A stretch of DNA of 15,340 bases from Clostridia bacterium. GTDB lineage: Bacteria; Bacillota; Clostridia; Christensenellales; Borkfalkiaceae. Numbering within the stretch: the first letter of the stretch is position 1; each line of letters starts with the position of its first letter. The notes below the pieces were generated by a model. The model saw only the letters and a list, made by a program, of their open reading frames with translations, had not been told where the DNA came from and made no database searches. The translations under genes were made by a program, and so were the position numbers. Positions 7,602 through 13,372 of the stretch are shown piece after piece. Location of the stretch: the NCBI GenBank assembly GCA_017616925.1, contig JAFZXG010000085.1, forward strand, positions 1 through 15,340, read 5' to 3'.

Positions 7602-8021
7602 TCAGATCTCCTTTTTAAGCACGAACGCGTCTCCGTCCGCGTAATATTTTTTCCGCACGGAGATTTTTTCAAAGCCGAACGAAGTGTAAAGGTTTATCGC
7701 GGGAATATTGTCGGTCCTTACTTCGAGAAAGACGATCGTCCTGCCTTGTTCGCGGACGTCCTTTATCGCCGCGGTTAAAAGTTCCTTCGCGATCCCCTTC
7801 CCGCGAAGCGAAGGCGAAACGAACAGGTCTTCTATATCCGCGGTATCGACCGAAAGCGAATAAGAGATAAACGCAAAACCTTCGCCGTCTTTATACAGAT
7901 ACCCGAAGAATCTGCCGCCCTCAAAGGCGGAATCGATCATCTCTTTACTCCAGCAGTCCGGGAAATCTTTTCTCGCCGACGATAAGAGCGCGGAGTCCGT
8001 TTTTTCTATTCTTCTTATCAC
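7602..8021 (-). CDS. rimI: Ribosomal protein S18-alanine N-acetyltransferase (GNAT family)
   Basis: A 139-residue GNAT acetyltransferase that in known cases acetylates the N-terminal alanine of ribosomal protein S18 with acetyl-CoA. The acetyl-CoA loop is LRGKGIA (72-78), followed by the RimI signature FLEVRTDNIPAINLYTSFGF (98-117) with candidate catalytic Glu100, and the closing KKYYADGDAFV with the conserved Tyr. The start is a GTG whose last two bases form part of the tsaB stop (GTGA overlap, 8018-8021), with GAAGG 6 bases upstream, implying translational coupling. Its position directly after tsaB is the classic tsaE-tsaB-rimI order. Its last codons carry the Shine-Dalgarno of the following hydrolase. 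RimI family members vary in substrate, so S18 is inferred from family and context. Confidence 0.9.
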   Translation of the reverse strand: MIRRIEKTDSALLSSARKDFPDCWSKEMIDSAFEGGRFFGYLYKDGEGFAFISYSLSVDTADIEDLFVSPSLRGKGIAKELLTAAIKDVREQGRTIVFLEVRTDNIPAINLYTSFGFEKISVRKKYYADGDAFVLKKEI

Positions 8022-8629
8022 GGTCTACCTTCTTCCGCCTGACTCTTTCTTAAATACACGGGCGACAACGCGTCGTAATCGAAACTGATATCCCCCGCCT
8101 TTTCTTTTACCGCAAGTAAGAGCCCGTCTTTTACGGAAACGACTTCGGTATTAAGACCGTTTATTTTTTCTCCGCTTAAAAACCTATACTCGCCCGAAAG
8201 CGACGTAAGTTCGTTTTTTTCGGTAAAGCGGGGGGAAAAAGAGATCTTTCCGTCCGTGTATCCGCACGCGTAAAATCCGCCGTGCCCCGCGTTTATTACG
8301 GCCATAACTTTTCCTTTCTCATCATTATATGCTATGGTGTCGAAAGAAGTTATGGAAAGGAAAGGTTTTTTTTCGGCGAAAATAAGCGCCTTCACGGTCG
8401 ATATACCTATTCTTATTCCCGTGAACGATCCCGCGCCCACGACTACCGCCAAAAAATCGAGATCTTTTATTTTTAATCCCGATTCCGTTAAAAGTTCTTC
8501 TACCGTCGGCATAAGGTTTTCGGAGTGTCTGACCTTATCGTCTTCTATATAGCGGACGAACTCTTTATCGTCTTTTATTGCCGCGACCGTGAGATGTTTT
8601 CCGCAGGTATCTATCGCAAGGCACTTCAT
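8018..8629 (-). CDS. tsaB: tRNA threonylcarbamoyladenosine biosynthesis protein TsaB
   Basis: A 203-residue ASKHA-fold protein needed with TsaC, TsaD and TsaE to make t6A at position 37 of ANN-decoding tRNAs; it forms the scaffold dimer with TsaD. Diagnostic stretches are LAIDTCGKHLTVAA at the N-terminus, RHSENLMPTVEELL (34-47), and VGAGSFTGIRIGISTVKAL (64-82), where the usual GPGSFTG has Ala for Pro. The start is ATG at 8629, overlapping the tsaE stop as ATGA. A longer in-frame reading into tsaE gives a highly basic, Arg/Lys-rich tail that looks like wrong-frame sequence and is rejected. No tsaD lies in this window, so the complex's main catalytic subunit must be encoded elsewhere. Confidence 0.93.
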   Translation of the reverse strand: MKCLAIDTCGKHLTVAAIKDDKEFVRYIEDDKVRHSENLMPTVEELLTESGLKIKDLDFLAVVVGAGSFTGIRIGISTVKALIFAEKKPFLSITSFDTIAYNDEKGKVMAVINAGHGGFYACGYTDGKISFSPRFTEKNELTSLSGEYRFLSGEKINGLNTEVVSVKDGLLLAVKEKAGDISFDYDALSPVYLRKSQAEEGRP

Positions 8630-9021
8630 AGGATTATTTTTCTCTCCGTTCCGTTCATCTTCTCTATTATAACCCTTTTCGCGTTTTCGGGCAATATGCC
8701 TTTTACGTTTTCTCCCCACTCGACGAGACAAAGATTATCCCCGCCGAAATAGTCGGCAAGCCCCAAAATCTCCGCGTCTTCTTCCGAAGACAGCCTGTAA
8801 AAGTCGAAATGGTATATAAAATCGCCGTACACGTTTAAATAAGCGTACGTGGGACTTGTAACTCCGCTTATACCGAAATGCTTACAGACGCCCTTTATAA
8901 ATTCGGTTTTCCCCGCACCCAGATCGCCCGAAAGAAGTACCGTGTCCCCTTTTTTTAAGGTCTCGGCGTATTCTTCGGCGATACGCAAGGTGTCGGCAGT
9001 GTTTTCAGATATATATTCCAT
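8626..9021 (-). CDS. tsaE: tRNA threonylcarbamoyladenosine biosynthesis ATPase TsaE
   Basis: A 131-residue P-loop ATPase that drives turnover of the TsaB-TsaD complex in t6A synthesis. The Walker A is GDLGAGKT (32-39), followed by the family signatures TSPTYAY (55-61), HFDFYRL (71-77) and EWGENV (101-106). It is the first gene of the tsaE-tsaB-rimI-hydrolase-murF-ddl run and overlaps tsaB by 4 bases. No Shine-Dalgarno precedes the ATG (upstream bases AATAAACCT), and a -10 element ends only 6 bases before it, so its mRNA is probably leaderless or nearly so. It follows ribU by 35 bases; readthrough from the ribU transcript is also possible since no terminator is seen. Confidence 0.94.
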   Translation of the reverse strand: MEYISENTADTLRIAEEYAETLKKGDTVLLSGDLGAGKTEFIKGVCKHFGISGVTSPTYAYLNVYGDFIYHFDFYRLSSEEDAEILGLADYFGGDNLCLVEWGENVKGILPENAKRVIIEKMNGTERKIIL

Positions 9022-9027
9022 AGGTTT

Positions 9028-9056
9028 ATTTTAACTCTTTTTTCCGATAAAGTAAA
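9028..9056 (-). promoter_or_regulatory. Promoter for the tsaE operon, placing +1 at the ATG
   Basis: On the minus strand TTTACT (9051-9056), a 17-base spacer and TAAAAT (9028-9033) lie in the ribU-tsaE gap. The predicted +1, about 7 bases past the -10, falls on the A of the tsaE ATG (9021), giving a leaderless transcript. Confidence 0.6.
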
Positions 9057-9596
9057 TCATTTCTTTAAAAGGTTAGACAGTCGCTTGTATAAAAGTATTG
9101 TAAGTACGGAGACCGCCGCCGATTTTATTAAGTTGAAGAAGAGTATAAAATACCATAGTTTATAAAAGTACTCTTTCGCCGCGTCGCCCATATAAAGCGG
9201 AAAGTTTATGAATCTGTTTGTCAAAAGCGCCACCATCGCTTGAGCGAGCATACCTAAAAGAAGAGTTATCACCACCGTTTTCAAACCCTTTCTGTATTTA
9301 TAGACGATAGTGGGTATCAGAATAAAACCTAAAGTTACGAGAAAGTTCGCGAGTTCGCCTATTCCGCCCGTGGAACTCTTCGTAAAAACGCAGACGAGTT
9401 CCTTTACCGCCGACGCCGAGATCCCGAACACGGGACCGAAAAGAAAGCCCGCGAGTAGAATAAAGGTCATCGAAAAGTCGAGTTTTAAAAATGGCGCGGC
9501 GGGAAATACGGGAAATTCCAGAAAAGATACCGCGTAAGCGAGCGCGGAAAGCATTGCCGTACCGACTATTCTTTTCGTCGCCGAAATTTTTTGCAT
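9057..9596 (-). CDS. ribU: Riboflavin ECF transporter substrate-binding subunit
   Basis: A 179-residue, about six-helix membrane protein. It is the S component that binds riboflavin and works with a shared EcfT/EcfA module not encoded here. RibU-like features are FPVFPAAPFLKLDFS (28-42), LAGFLFGPVFG (48-58), STGGIGELANF (75-85) and the conserved KSAA (158-161) of the last helices. The start is ATG at 9596, with AGGAGG 8 bases upstream; an ATA/TTG-type longer reading would run through the ribosome site and is rejected. The FMN riboswitch in its leader strongly supports riboflavin as substrate and shows regulation: high FMN should hide the ribosome site. The gene ends just before the tsaE promoter, with no terminator visible. 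Confidence 0.94.
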   Translation of the reverse strand: MQKISATKRIVGTAMLSALAYAVSFLEFPVFPAAPFLKLDFSMTFILLAGFLFGPVFGISASAVKELVCVFTKSSTGGIGELANFLVTLGFILIPTIVYKYRKGLKTVVITLLLGMLAQAMVALLTNRFINFPLYMGDAAKEYFYKLWYFILFFNLIKSAAVSVLTILLYKRLSNLLKK

Positions 9597-9603
9597 AAAA
9601 AAA

Positions 9604-9625
9604 CCCTCCTTGAAAACAAAAAGGG
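9604..9625 (-). promoter_or_regulatory. Shine-Dalgarno-sequestering hairpin (riboswitch expression platform)
   Basis: On the minus strand CCCTTTTTG (9617-9625) pairs with CAAGGAGGG (9604-9612) across a TTTT loop, a 9-bp stem with two G-U pairs that buries the ribU AGGAGG. Seven U follow, so it could also act as a terminator. Its 5' arm is contested by the aptamer's GGGCGGAG (9729-9736), which complements TTCCGCCC (9623-9630). Confidence 0.78.
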
Positions 9626-9633
9626 CGGAAAGC

Positions 9634-9746
9634 ATATTCTTTTCCCATCCGGACTATACCGTCGGTTTCGGAATTTCACCGAATCGTGCCGTAAGGCTTG
9701 CAGACTTTACTGCCGGTGGAGAATCGCACTCCGCCCCAAAGAATAT
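9634..9746 (-). ncRNA. FMN riboswitch (RFN element) controlling ribU
   Basis: The minus-strand leader of ribU carries the RFN core nearly intact: GGAG/CTCC (P2) followed by ACCGGCAGT, then CGGTGAAATTCCGAAACC and GACGGTATAGTCCGGATGGG at the 3' side. The outer P1 helix is ATATTCTTT (9738-9746) with AAAGAATAT (9634-9642), nine pairs. FMN binding should stabilise the aptamer, free the anti-sequester strand and let the downstream hairpin form, switching ribU off. The element begins about 8 bases after the predicted transcription start. Confidence 0.96.
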
Positions 9747-9760
9747 TTATTTTTTTCTTT

Positions 9761-9789
9761 ATTCTATCACCGTGGATTTACTTTGTAAA
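9761..9789 (-). promoter_or_regulatory. Promoter of the ribU riboswitch transcript
   Basis: On the minus strand TTTACA (9784-9789), a 17-base spacer and TAGAAT (9761-9766) are each one base from consensus. The predicted +1, near 9754, leads directly into the P1 stem of the riboswitch. Confidence 0.8.
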
Positions 9790-9876
9790 GCGATTTGCCC
9801 GCGGTTTTATCAAAATAAAACATTACACGACAAACCTTATCATAAAACGTACTTCGCTTTGCGTTAATATCGGGTT

Positions 9877-10110
9877 ATGAATGCTCCCGTAATACCGTTT
9901 TACGCGGGATTTTTATCCGTGGTCGCGCTGTTTTTATCGTCTTTAGTACTCGGCGTGTTTATACGCGCCGTATATCTCGCTTTTAAAAGAAGCGTACCCT
10001 TACCCAAAAAGGCGCGAAGGAAAAGAAAAGCGAAAACGCCGTCGGCGGTACACAGTATCGAGATAGATCCCGAACAGATAGACAGGATCTACGTCAAAAA
10101 GGTGTCTTAA
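9877..10110 (+). CDS. Small single-span membrane protein, function unknown
   Basis: A 77-residue protein I do not recognise. Residues about 8-35 form one hydrophobic span. Next comes a very basic stretch (KKARRKRKAK, 44-53), then a short acidic/amphipathic tail, SIEIDPEQIDRIYVKKVS. The positive stretch after the span predicts a cytoplasmic C-terminus. It is the only plus-strand gene between ribU and rsfS. No Shine-Dalgarno is seen; TAATAT (9865-9870) ends 6 bases before the ATG, which would fit a leaderless message, but no matching -35 is visible. Its stop codon overlaps the rsfS stop tail-to-tail over TTAA (10107-10110), with no terminator between them. Codon use looks like that of its neighbours. 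Being real is likely but unproven. Confidence 0.65.
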   Translation: MNAPVIPFYAGFLSVVALFLSSLVLGVFIRAVYLAFKRSVPLPKKARRKRKAKTPSAVHSIEIDPEQIDRIYVKKVS

Positions 10111-10448
10111 AACTTCTTTACGTTGGTTCCGTCGTCCCACAGCGCTTCCAAGTGATAAAACAGTCTGGTCTGGTCGTTGAAAACGTGAAGGATCACGTCG
10201 CCGAAATCAAGAACCGCCCAGCGACCTTCCCTCACGCCTTCTTTGCGCTTGGCGAACACTTCTTCCTTTTCGGTCATCTCGGTAACGTGATTTATAAGCG
10301 CTTTGGTATGCGTTACGCTGTTGCCGCTCGCGATTATAAAGTAATCGGCAAGCGCGGTCTTTTCCTTTACGTTGATCAAACACACGTCCCCCGCCTTGTG
10401 ATCGGATAAAAGTTTGCAGATCTTCGTCGCTAATTTTTCGGAATTCAT
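10107..10448 (-). CDS. rsfS: Ribosomal silencing factor RsfS (Iojap family)
   Basis: A 113-residue DUF143/Iojap protein. RsfS binds ribosomal protein L14 on the 50S subunit and blocks subunit joining when nutrients are scarce. Family features are KKG-like VCLINVKEKTALADYFIIASGNS (22-44; note DYFIIASG), then REGRWAVLDFGDVILHVF (72-89; WxxLDxGdvivHvF) and RLFYHLEALW (94-103). The ATG at 10448 overlaps the nadD-yqeK stop as ATGA and has AAGGAG 7 bases upstream, so the two are cotranslated. Placement after nadD and yqeK follows the common Firmicute order. No intrinsic terminator is seen; transcription would run into the antisense of the 77-residue gene. Confidence 0.95.
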   Translation of the reverse strand: MNSEKLATKICKLLSDHKAGDVCLINVKEKTALADYFIIASGNSVTHTKALINHVTEMTEKEEVFAKRKEGVREGRWAVLDFGDVILHVFNDQTRLFYHLEALWDDGTNVKKF

Positions 10449-11572
10449 TTTTTCTCTCCTTTTACGTAAAACTTAAATGCGTTGAGCGTTTCTTCGTATA
10501 TGAGTTGCCCCTTTTTTATAAGATGTTCGGTCTCTTCTTTTAAACAAAGTCTGAATCCGTTCTCGAAATCTTCTTCCACGGCGGCGCGAAGCCTATCTAC
10601 TCCGTCGTAAACCCTGTTTCTTTCTATCATATCCGCTATAAACACCACTCTCTCTATATCGGTCATGTCCGCGCGTCCCGAAGTGTGATACTTTATAGCG
10701 TCGATAATTTCCTTATCTTTTATTCCCAACACGTTTTCGGCGACGAAAGCCCCTAAAAACGCGTGTTCGACGGGTTCGGGAACGCCTTCCGGCAGAACGA
10801 AGCCCTTAAAATCTTCCTTATTTAAGTATTTCGCGCAGTCATGAAGCGTCGCTGCGATACGCGCTTTTTCTACCGAAACTCCAAGCCGTTTTGCAAGTTT
10901 TACGGCGGAAATCACCACTCCCGCGGTATGAATTCTGCGCTTTTCGGGAAGGTTTGACTTTATAAAGTCCGAATATTCGTCCGTATAGAGTTTTTCTTTT
11001 TCGATATACTCTGCAACCTTTTCGGGAACCAAGCCGAAAACAGAAAGCCCGAGTGCGACTTTCGTCCTTATCTCCGTTGACGACACGTCGCCGCCGTTAA
11101 AATCTATAGTAATAAAGTCTTTTTTAAAGGTTTTGTAAAAATCTTCTTTTATATCGGTCGAATAAGTTTCGCCCTGTCTTTTAGCGGCAACCAAAGTCGC
11201 GGCGGCGAGTATCCTTTCGGGGTTTTTCCACGTCTTAAAACTTCCGAGCATATCTCCGCCGACTATAAAGTAAAGTTCGGCGGTAGGATAAAGCGACTTA
11301 AAATGTTCCGCGGTGATATAAGAATAACTCTTCCCGCCGTTTTCAAGTTCAAAGTCCGAAACTTCGGCTTTCTTTACGCCCTTTAAGGCAAGCGAAAGCA
11401 TTTTTCCCCTGTCTTCCGCGGAAGCGTAAACTCCTTCCTTGTGCGGCGGGGAAAAAGTCGGCGTAACGAAAAGCCTATCGAGCGAGAGTTCTTTTACGGC
11501 GGAGCGTATCAAATTTATGTGTTCGGTATGAACGGGATCGAACGTTCCCCCGAAAACGCCTATTCTTTCCAT
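10445..11572 (-). CDS. nadD-yqeK: NadD-YqeK fusion: nicotinate-nucleotide adenylyltransferase plus HD-domain Ap4A hydrolase
   Basis: A 375-residue two-domain protein. Residues 1-190 are NadD: GGTFDPVHTEH (8-18; last Gly of the HxGH motif replaced by Glu), PPHKEG (42-47), VGGDMLGSFKTW (104-115) and SSTEIR (164-169). It makes nicotinate adenine dinucleotide from NaMN and ATP. Residues about 205-370 are YqeK, an HD-domain symmetrical Ap4A hydrolase: RRIHTAGVV with His215, LHDCAKY (His244-Asp245), His270, KYHTSGRADMT (His296), and ADMIERNR with Asp314 before DGVDRLR. Both active sites look intact. I start at ATG 11572 (MERIGVFGG). The in-frame ATG at 11590 overlaps the -10 element and would not be in the mRNA. 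No Shine-Dalgarno exists, so the message is probably leaderless. rsfS overlaps its end. Confidence 0.94.
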   Translation of the reverse strand: MERIGVFGGTFDPVHTEHINLIRSAVKELSLDRLFVTPTFSPPHKEGVYASAEDRGKMLSLALKGVKKAEVSDFELENGGKSYSYITAEHFKSLYPTAELYFIVGGDMLGSFKTWKNPERILAAATLVAAKRQGETYSTDIKEDFYKTFKKDFITIDFNGGDVSSTEIRTKVALGLSVFGLVPEKVAEYIEKEKLYTDEYSDFIKSNLPEKRRIHTAGVVISAVKLAKRLGVSVEKARIAATLHDCAKYLNKEDFKGFVLPEGVPEPVEHAFLGAFVAENVLGIKDKEIIDAIKYHTSGRADMTDIERVVFIADMIERNRVYDGVDRLRAAVEEDFENGFRLCLKEETEHLIKKGQLIYEETLNAFKFYVKGEKK

Positions 11573-11578
11573 ATTTTT

Positions 11579-11607
11579 ATTATCGCACATTTGACGGGTA
11601 AAATCAA
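11579..11607 (-). promoter_or_regulatory. Extended -10 promoter of nadD-yqeK-rsfS with +1 at the ATG
   Basis: On the minus strand TTGATT (11602-11607), a 17-base spacer and GATAAT (11579-11584) occur, with TGC directly before the -10. Six bases separate the -10 from the ATG at 11572, so the predicted +1 is the A of the start codon. Confidence 0.7.
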
Positions 11608-11643
11608 TTTTTTAGTCTAAAAATCTTTTTCGCGGGGAATAAT
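11591..11643 (+). promoter_or_regulatory. Candidate promoter region for the 253-residue membrane protein
   Basis: Several weak options overlap. TTGACG (11591-11596) has only a poor -10 (TCTAAA, 11616-11621, spacing 19). TAAAAT (11599-11604) lacks a good -35. AATAAT (11638-11643) ends 7 bases before the ATG, as in the leaderless genes here. The region shares bases with the divergent nadD promoter. Confidence 0.35.
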
Positions 11644-11650
11644 ATGCGGT

Positions 11651-12412
11651 ATGAGAAACCGTTTTTCCGTCGTAGCCGACACGGTGTTCGTACTTTTCGC
11701 GGGCTTTTTCGTGTTTTTGTGGCTGTTTTATTATCTTTTACCATACCCGTTTTCGCTGTTGCTGTCGATTGTCGTTTCGGCGCTGATTGCGGTATTCTTT
11801 CTGGCTATCGTAAGAAAAAAGAACGAAAAGACGGCGATCGAGAAAGCCGACTTAAAAAAGTACGAAAGCGTGATGCTCGACCTTGCCGTCGCGAACAAGA
11901 CCGAAAAACTGAAGTTTTTCTGTTCGCTGTATAAAAAAATTTACGAAAACGTCAAAGTCTTAAAGGGGGCGGTGTTTATCGCGGACAAAAACCTTGCGGT
12001 ATTCCCCGAATTTTCGCTGTCCCCCGTGGGAAAAGAGACGATAGTAAAAGCGGTCGGAAGATTCCCCGCGGGCGCGGAGATCCTTGCCGAAAACTTCACC
12101 GACGAAGAACAGCGGTTTTCCAGAAAATTCGGCGGTGCGGTGAAACTTACCGTCGGCACGGAAGCGTTCGCGCTGATGAAAAAACACGATCTCTTCCCCG
12201 AACGAAAGGTGACGATCCCCGAAACCCGAAAAAAATCCTTTAAGTTGTCCTTTTCGTTCGAAAAAAAGAAAGCCGTGAGTTTTCTGCTCTTCGGCTCCCT
12301 GTTTGTACTTTTTTCATTTATCGCGCCCGTTAAAGTATATTACGTTATAAGCGGTCTTGCGCTTTTGGGACTTGCGGTTTTTATAAGACTGTTCGGAAAA
12401 CGAACGGCTTAA
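11651..12412 (+). CDS. Four-span membrane protein with central cytoplasmic domain, function unknown
   Basis: A 253-residue protein I do not recognise. Two hydrophobic spans at the N-terminus (about 8-30 and 34-54) are followed by a soluble, charged middle (about 55-205). Two more spans follow near the C-terminus (about 208-225 and 228-246). Basic residues after span 2 (RKKNEK) and before span 3 (FEKKKA) place the middle part in the cytoplasm. I see no catalytic motif in it. The start is uncertain: GGGG at 11634-11637 is 13 bases away and better placed for an out-of-frame ATG at 11644, while AATAAT just upstream could give a leaderless message. It is transcribed against both neighbours, separating yhbY from nadD-yqeK, and its stop overlaps the yhbY stop over TTAA (12409-12412). 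Confidence 0.8.
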   Translation: MRNRFSVVADTVFVLFAGFFVFLWLFYYLLPYPFSLLLSIVVSALIAVFFLAIVRKKNEKTAIEKADLKKYESVMLDLAVANKTEKLKFFCSLYKKIYENVKVLKGAVFIADKNLAVFPEFSLSPVGKETIVKAVGRFPAGAEILAENFTDEEQRFSRKFGGAVKLTVGTEAFALMKKHDLFPERKVTIPETRKKSFKLSFSFEKKKAVSFLLFGSLFVLFSFIAPVKVYYVISGLALLGLAVFIRLFGKRTA

Positions 12413-12702
12413 AGTACGATATGTTCGATATCGTTCCTATAACTTCTCTTATATAAGACCGCCTTTCTTCCCGTAACGCAAACGACTTCCGCGTTTATCG
12501 CGTTTGCGATAATCTCCGCCGCTTCCTTTGGGCTGTATCCCGAATTTTCAAGCACGGTGACCTTTATAAGTTCCCGCTTTTCTATGACGAGCGTAAGCCC
12601 GTCGGTAAAGGCTTCCGTTAGTCCTTGCTTCCCGAACTGCGCCACGGGTTCTATTTTCTGCGCAAGCGAACGAAGAAAAGCCCTTTGCTTACTCGTAAAC
12701 AT
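12409..12702 (-). CDS. yhbY: Ribosome assembly RNA-binding protein YhbY (CRS1/YhbY domain)
   Basis: A 97-residue CRM-domain protein that binds pre-50S particles during ribosome assembly (YqeI in Bacillus). Features are LTSKQR-like FTSKQRAFLRSLAQKIEP at the N-terminus, the RNA-binding loop GKQG (24-27), ELIKVTVLENS (44-54), and the final GRKAVLYKRS (78-87). Its ATG overlaps the SGNH-hydrolase stop by one base (TAATG at 12700-12704), with AAGGAG 11 bases upstream, so translation is probably coupled. It is the last gene of the nth-obg-hydrolase-yhbY run. Its stop codon overlaps that of the convergent 253-residue gene; no terminator is visible there. Confidence 0.94.
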   Translation of the reverse strand: MFTSKQRAFLRSLAQKIEPVAQFGKQGLTEAFTDGLTLVIEKRELIKVTVLENSGYSPKEAAEIIANAINAEVVCVTGRKAVLYKRSYRNDIEHIVL

Positions 12703-13349
12703 TATTTGTCTATCTCCTTATAAAACACCTTGATCCACTCGTCCGCGATAAGCGTCGCTCCCGCGATATTCGGATGTACGCCGTCCGAAAGATAGGGCGT
12801 GGTGTCCGCGTACTTTTTTGCGCACTCGTCGAACTTTTCCTGTAACGGCACGAAACATAGTCCGTACTTTACGGCGAGTTTTTTCACGACTTTCGCGTAG
12901 TCTTTGACTTTTAAGAACTCGTCGTACTTTTCTTCGGTCGCCGTACCTTTCAAGACGAAAGGTTCCAAAAGCATTATCTTTATATCGGGAAGAACTTTAA
13001 GGGTATCTTCGATCAACATAGAATAAACCTTTTCGTATCTCACTATGTCGACGCCGTTATTCCCGAAAGCAAGTTCGTGCCATATATCGTTTATTCCTAT
13101 CAGGATACTCAATACGTCGGGTTTAAGGTTCCATACGTCCGCCTTTATCCTTGCGTAAAGATCCACGATCCTGTTCCCGCTTATTCCGCGGTTTATAACG
13201 TCGTAACCGAACGGATCTTTTTTAGAAAGTTCGCTTGCTATAACGAAGGGATACCCCGCACCGAGAGAATTCGCGTACGAACTGTCAAGATTTCTGTCTC
13301 TTCCCATATCGGTGATCGAATCGCCGTAAAGCAGTATTTTCTTTTTCAT
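12702..13349 (-). CDS. SGNH/GDSL-family hydrolase
   Basis: A 215-residue SGNH hydrolase (esterase/acetylhydrolase fold). Block I is YGDSITDMGR with Ser11. The block II Gly lies in GISGNR (55-60), block III is GINDIWHE (85-92) with Asn87, and block V is DGVHPNIAG with Asp189 and His192. All four catalytic positions are present. No signal peptide is seen, so it should act in the cytoplasm; possible substrates are acetylated sugars or short acyl esters, which sequence does not settle. The ATG at 13349 has GGAG 8 bases upstream. It lies 23 bases after obg and one base overlaps yhbY, an unusual intruder between two ribosome-assembly genes. Confidence 0.92.
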   Translation of the reverse strand: MKKKILLYGDSITDMGRDRNLDSSYANSLGAGYPFVIASELSKKDPFGYDVINRGISGNRIVDLYARIKADVWNLKPDVLSILIGINDIWHELAFGNNGVDIVRYEKVYSMLIEDTLKVLPDIKIMLLEPFVLKGTATEEKYDEFLKVKDYAKVVKKLAVKYGLCFVPLQEKFDECAKKYADTTPYLSDGVHPNIAGATLIADEWIKVFYKEIDK

Positions 13350-13372
13350 TTTTGTTTCTCCATTTACTTTTT

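Noticed and set aside
8630..8731. Extended TsaB N-terminus inside tsaE
   Set aside because: It is Arg/Lys-rich wrong-frame sequence; TsaB homology begins at MKCLAIDT and the ATGA overlap is typical of coupled genes.
10058..10090. Possible terminator for rsfS inside the 77-residue gene (GATCC/GGATC pairing on the minus strand)
   Set aside because: It has a short stem, a long loop and no U run after it.
11573..11590. NadD starting six codons earlier at the ATG at 11590
   Set aside because: That ATG overlaps the extended -10 element, has no ribosome site, and family proteins start close to the IGVFGGTFDP strand.
11644..11934. A 96-residue plus-strand reading from the ATG at 11644
   Set aside because: It is Arg-rich, overlaps the 253-residue membrane protein in another frame and has no recognisable features, although GGGG lies close before its ATG.
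12391..12405. GTTCG/CGAAC hairpin near the yhbY end as a terminator
   Set aside because: It has only 5 pairs and no T tract on either side.
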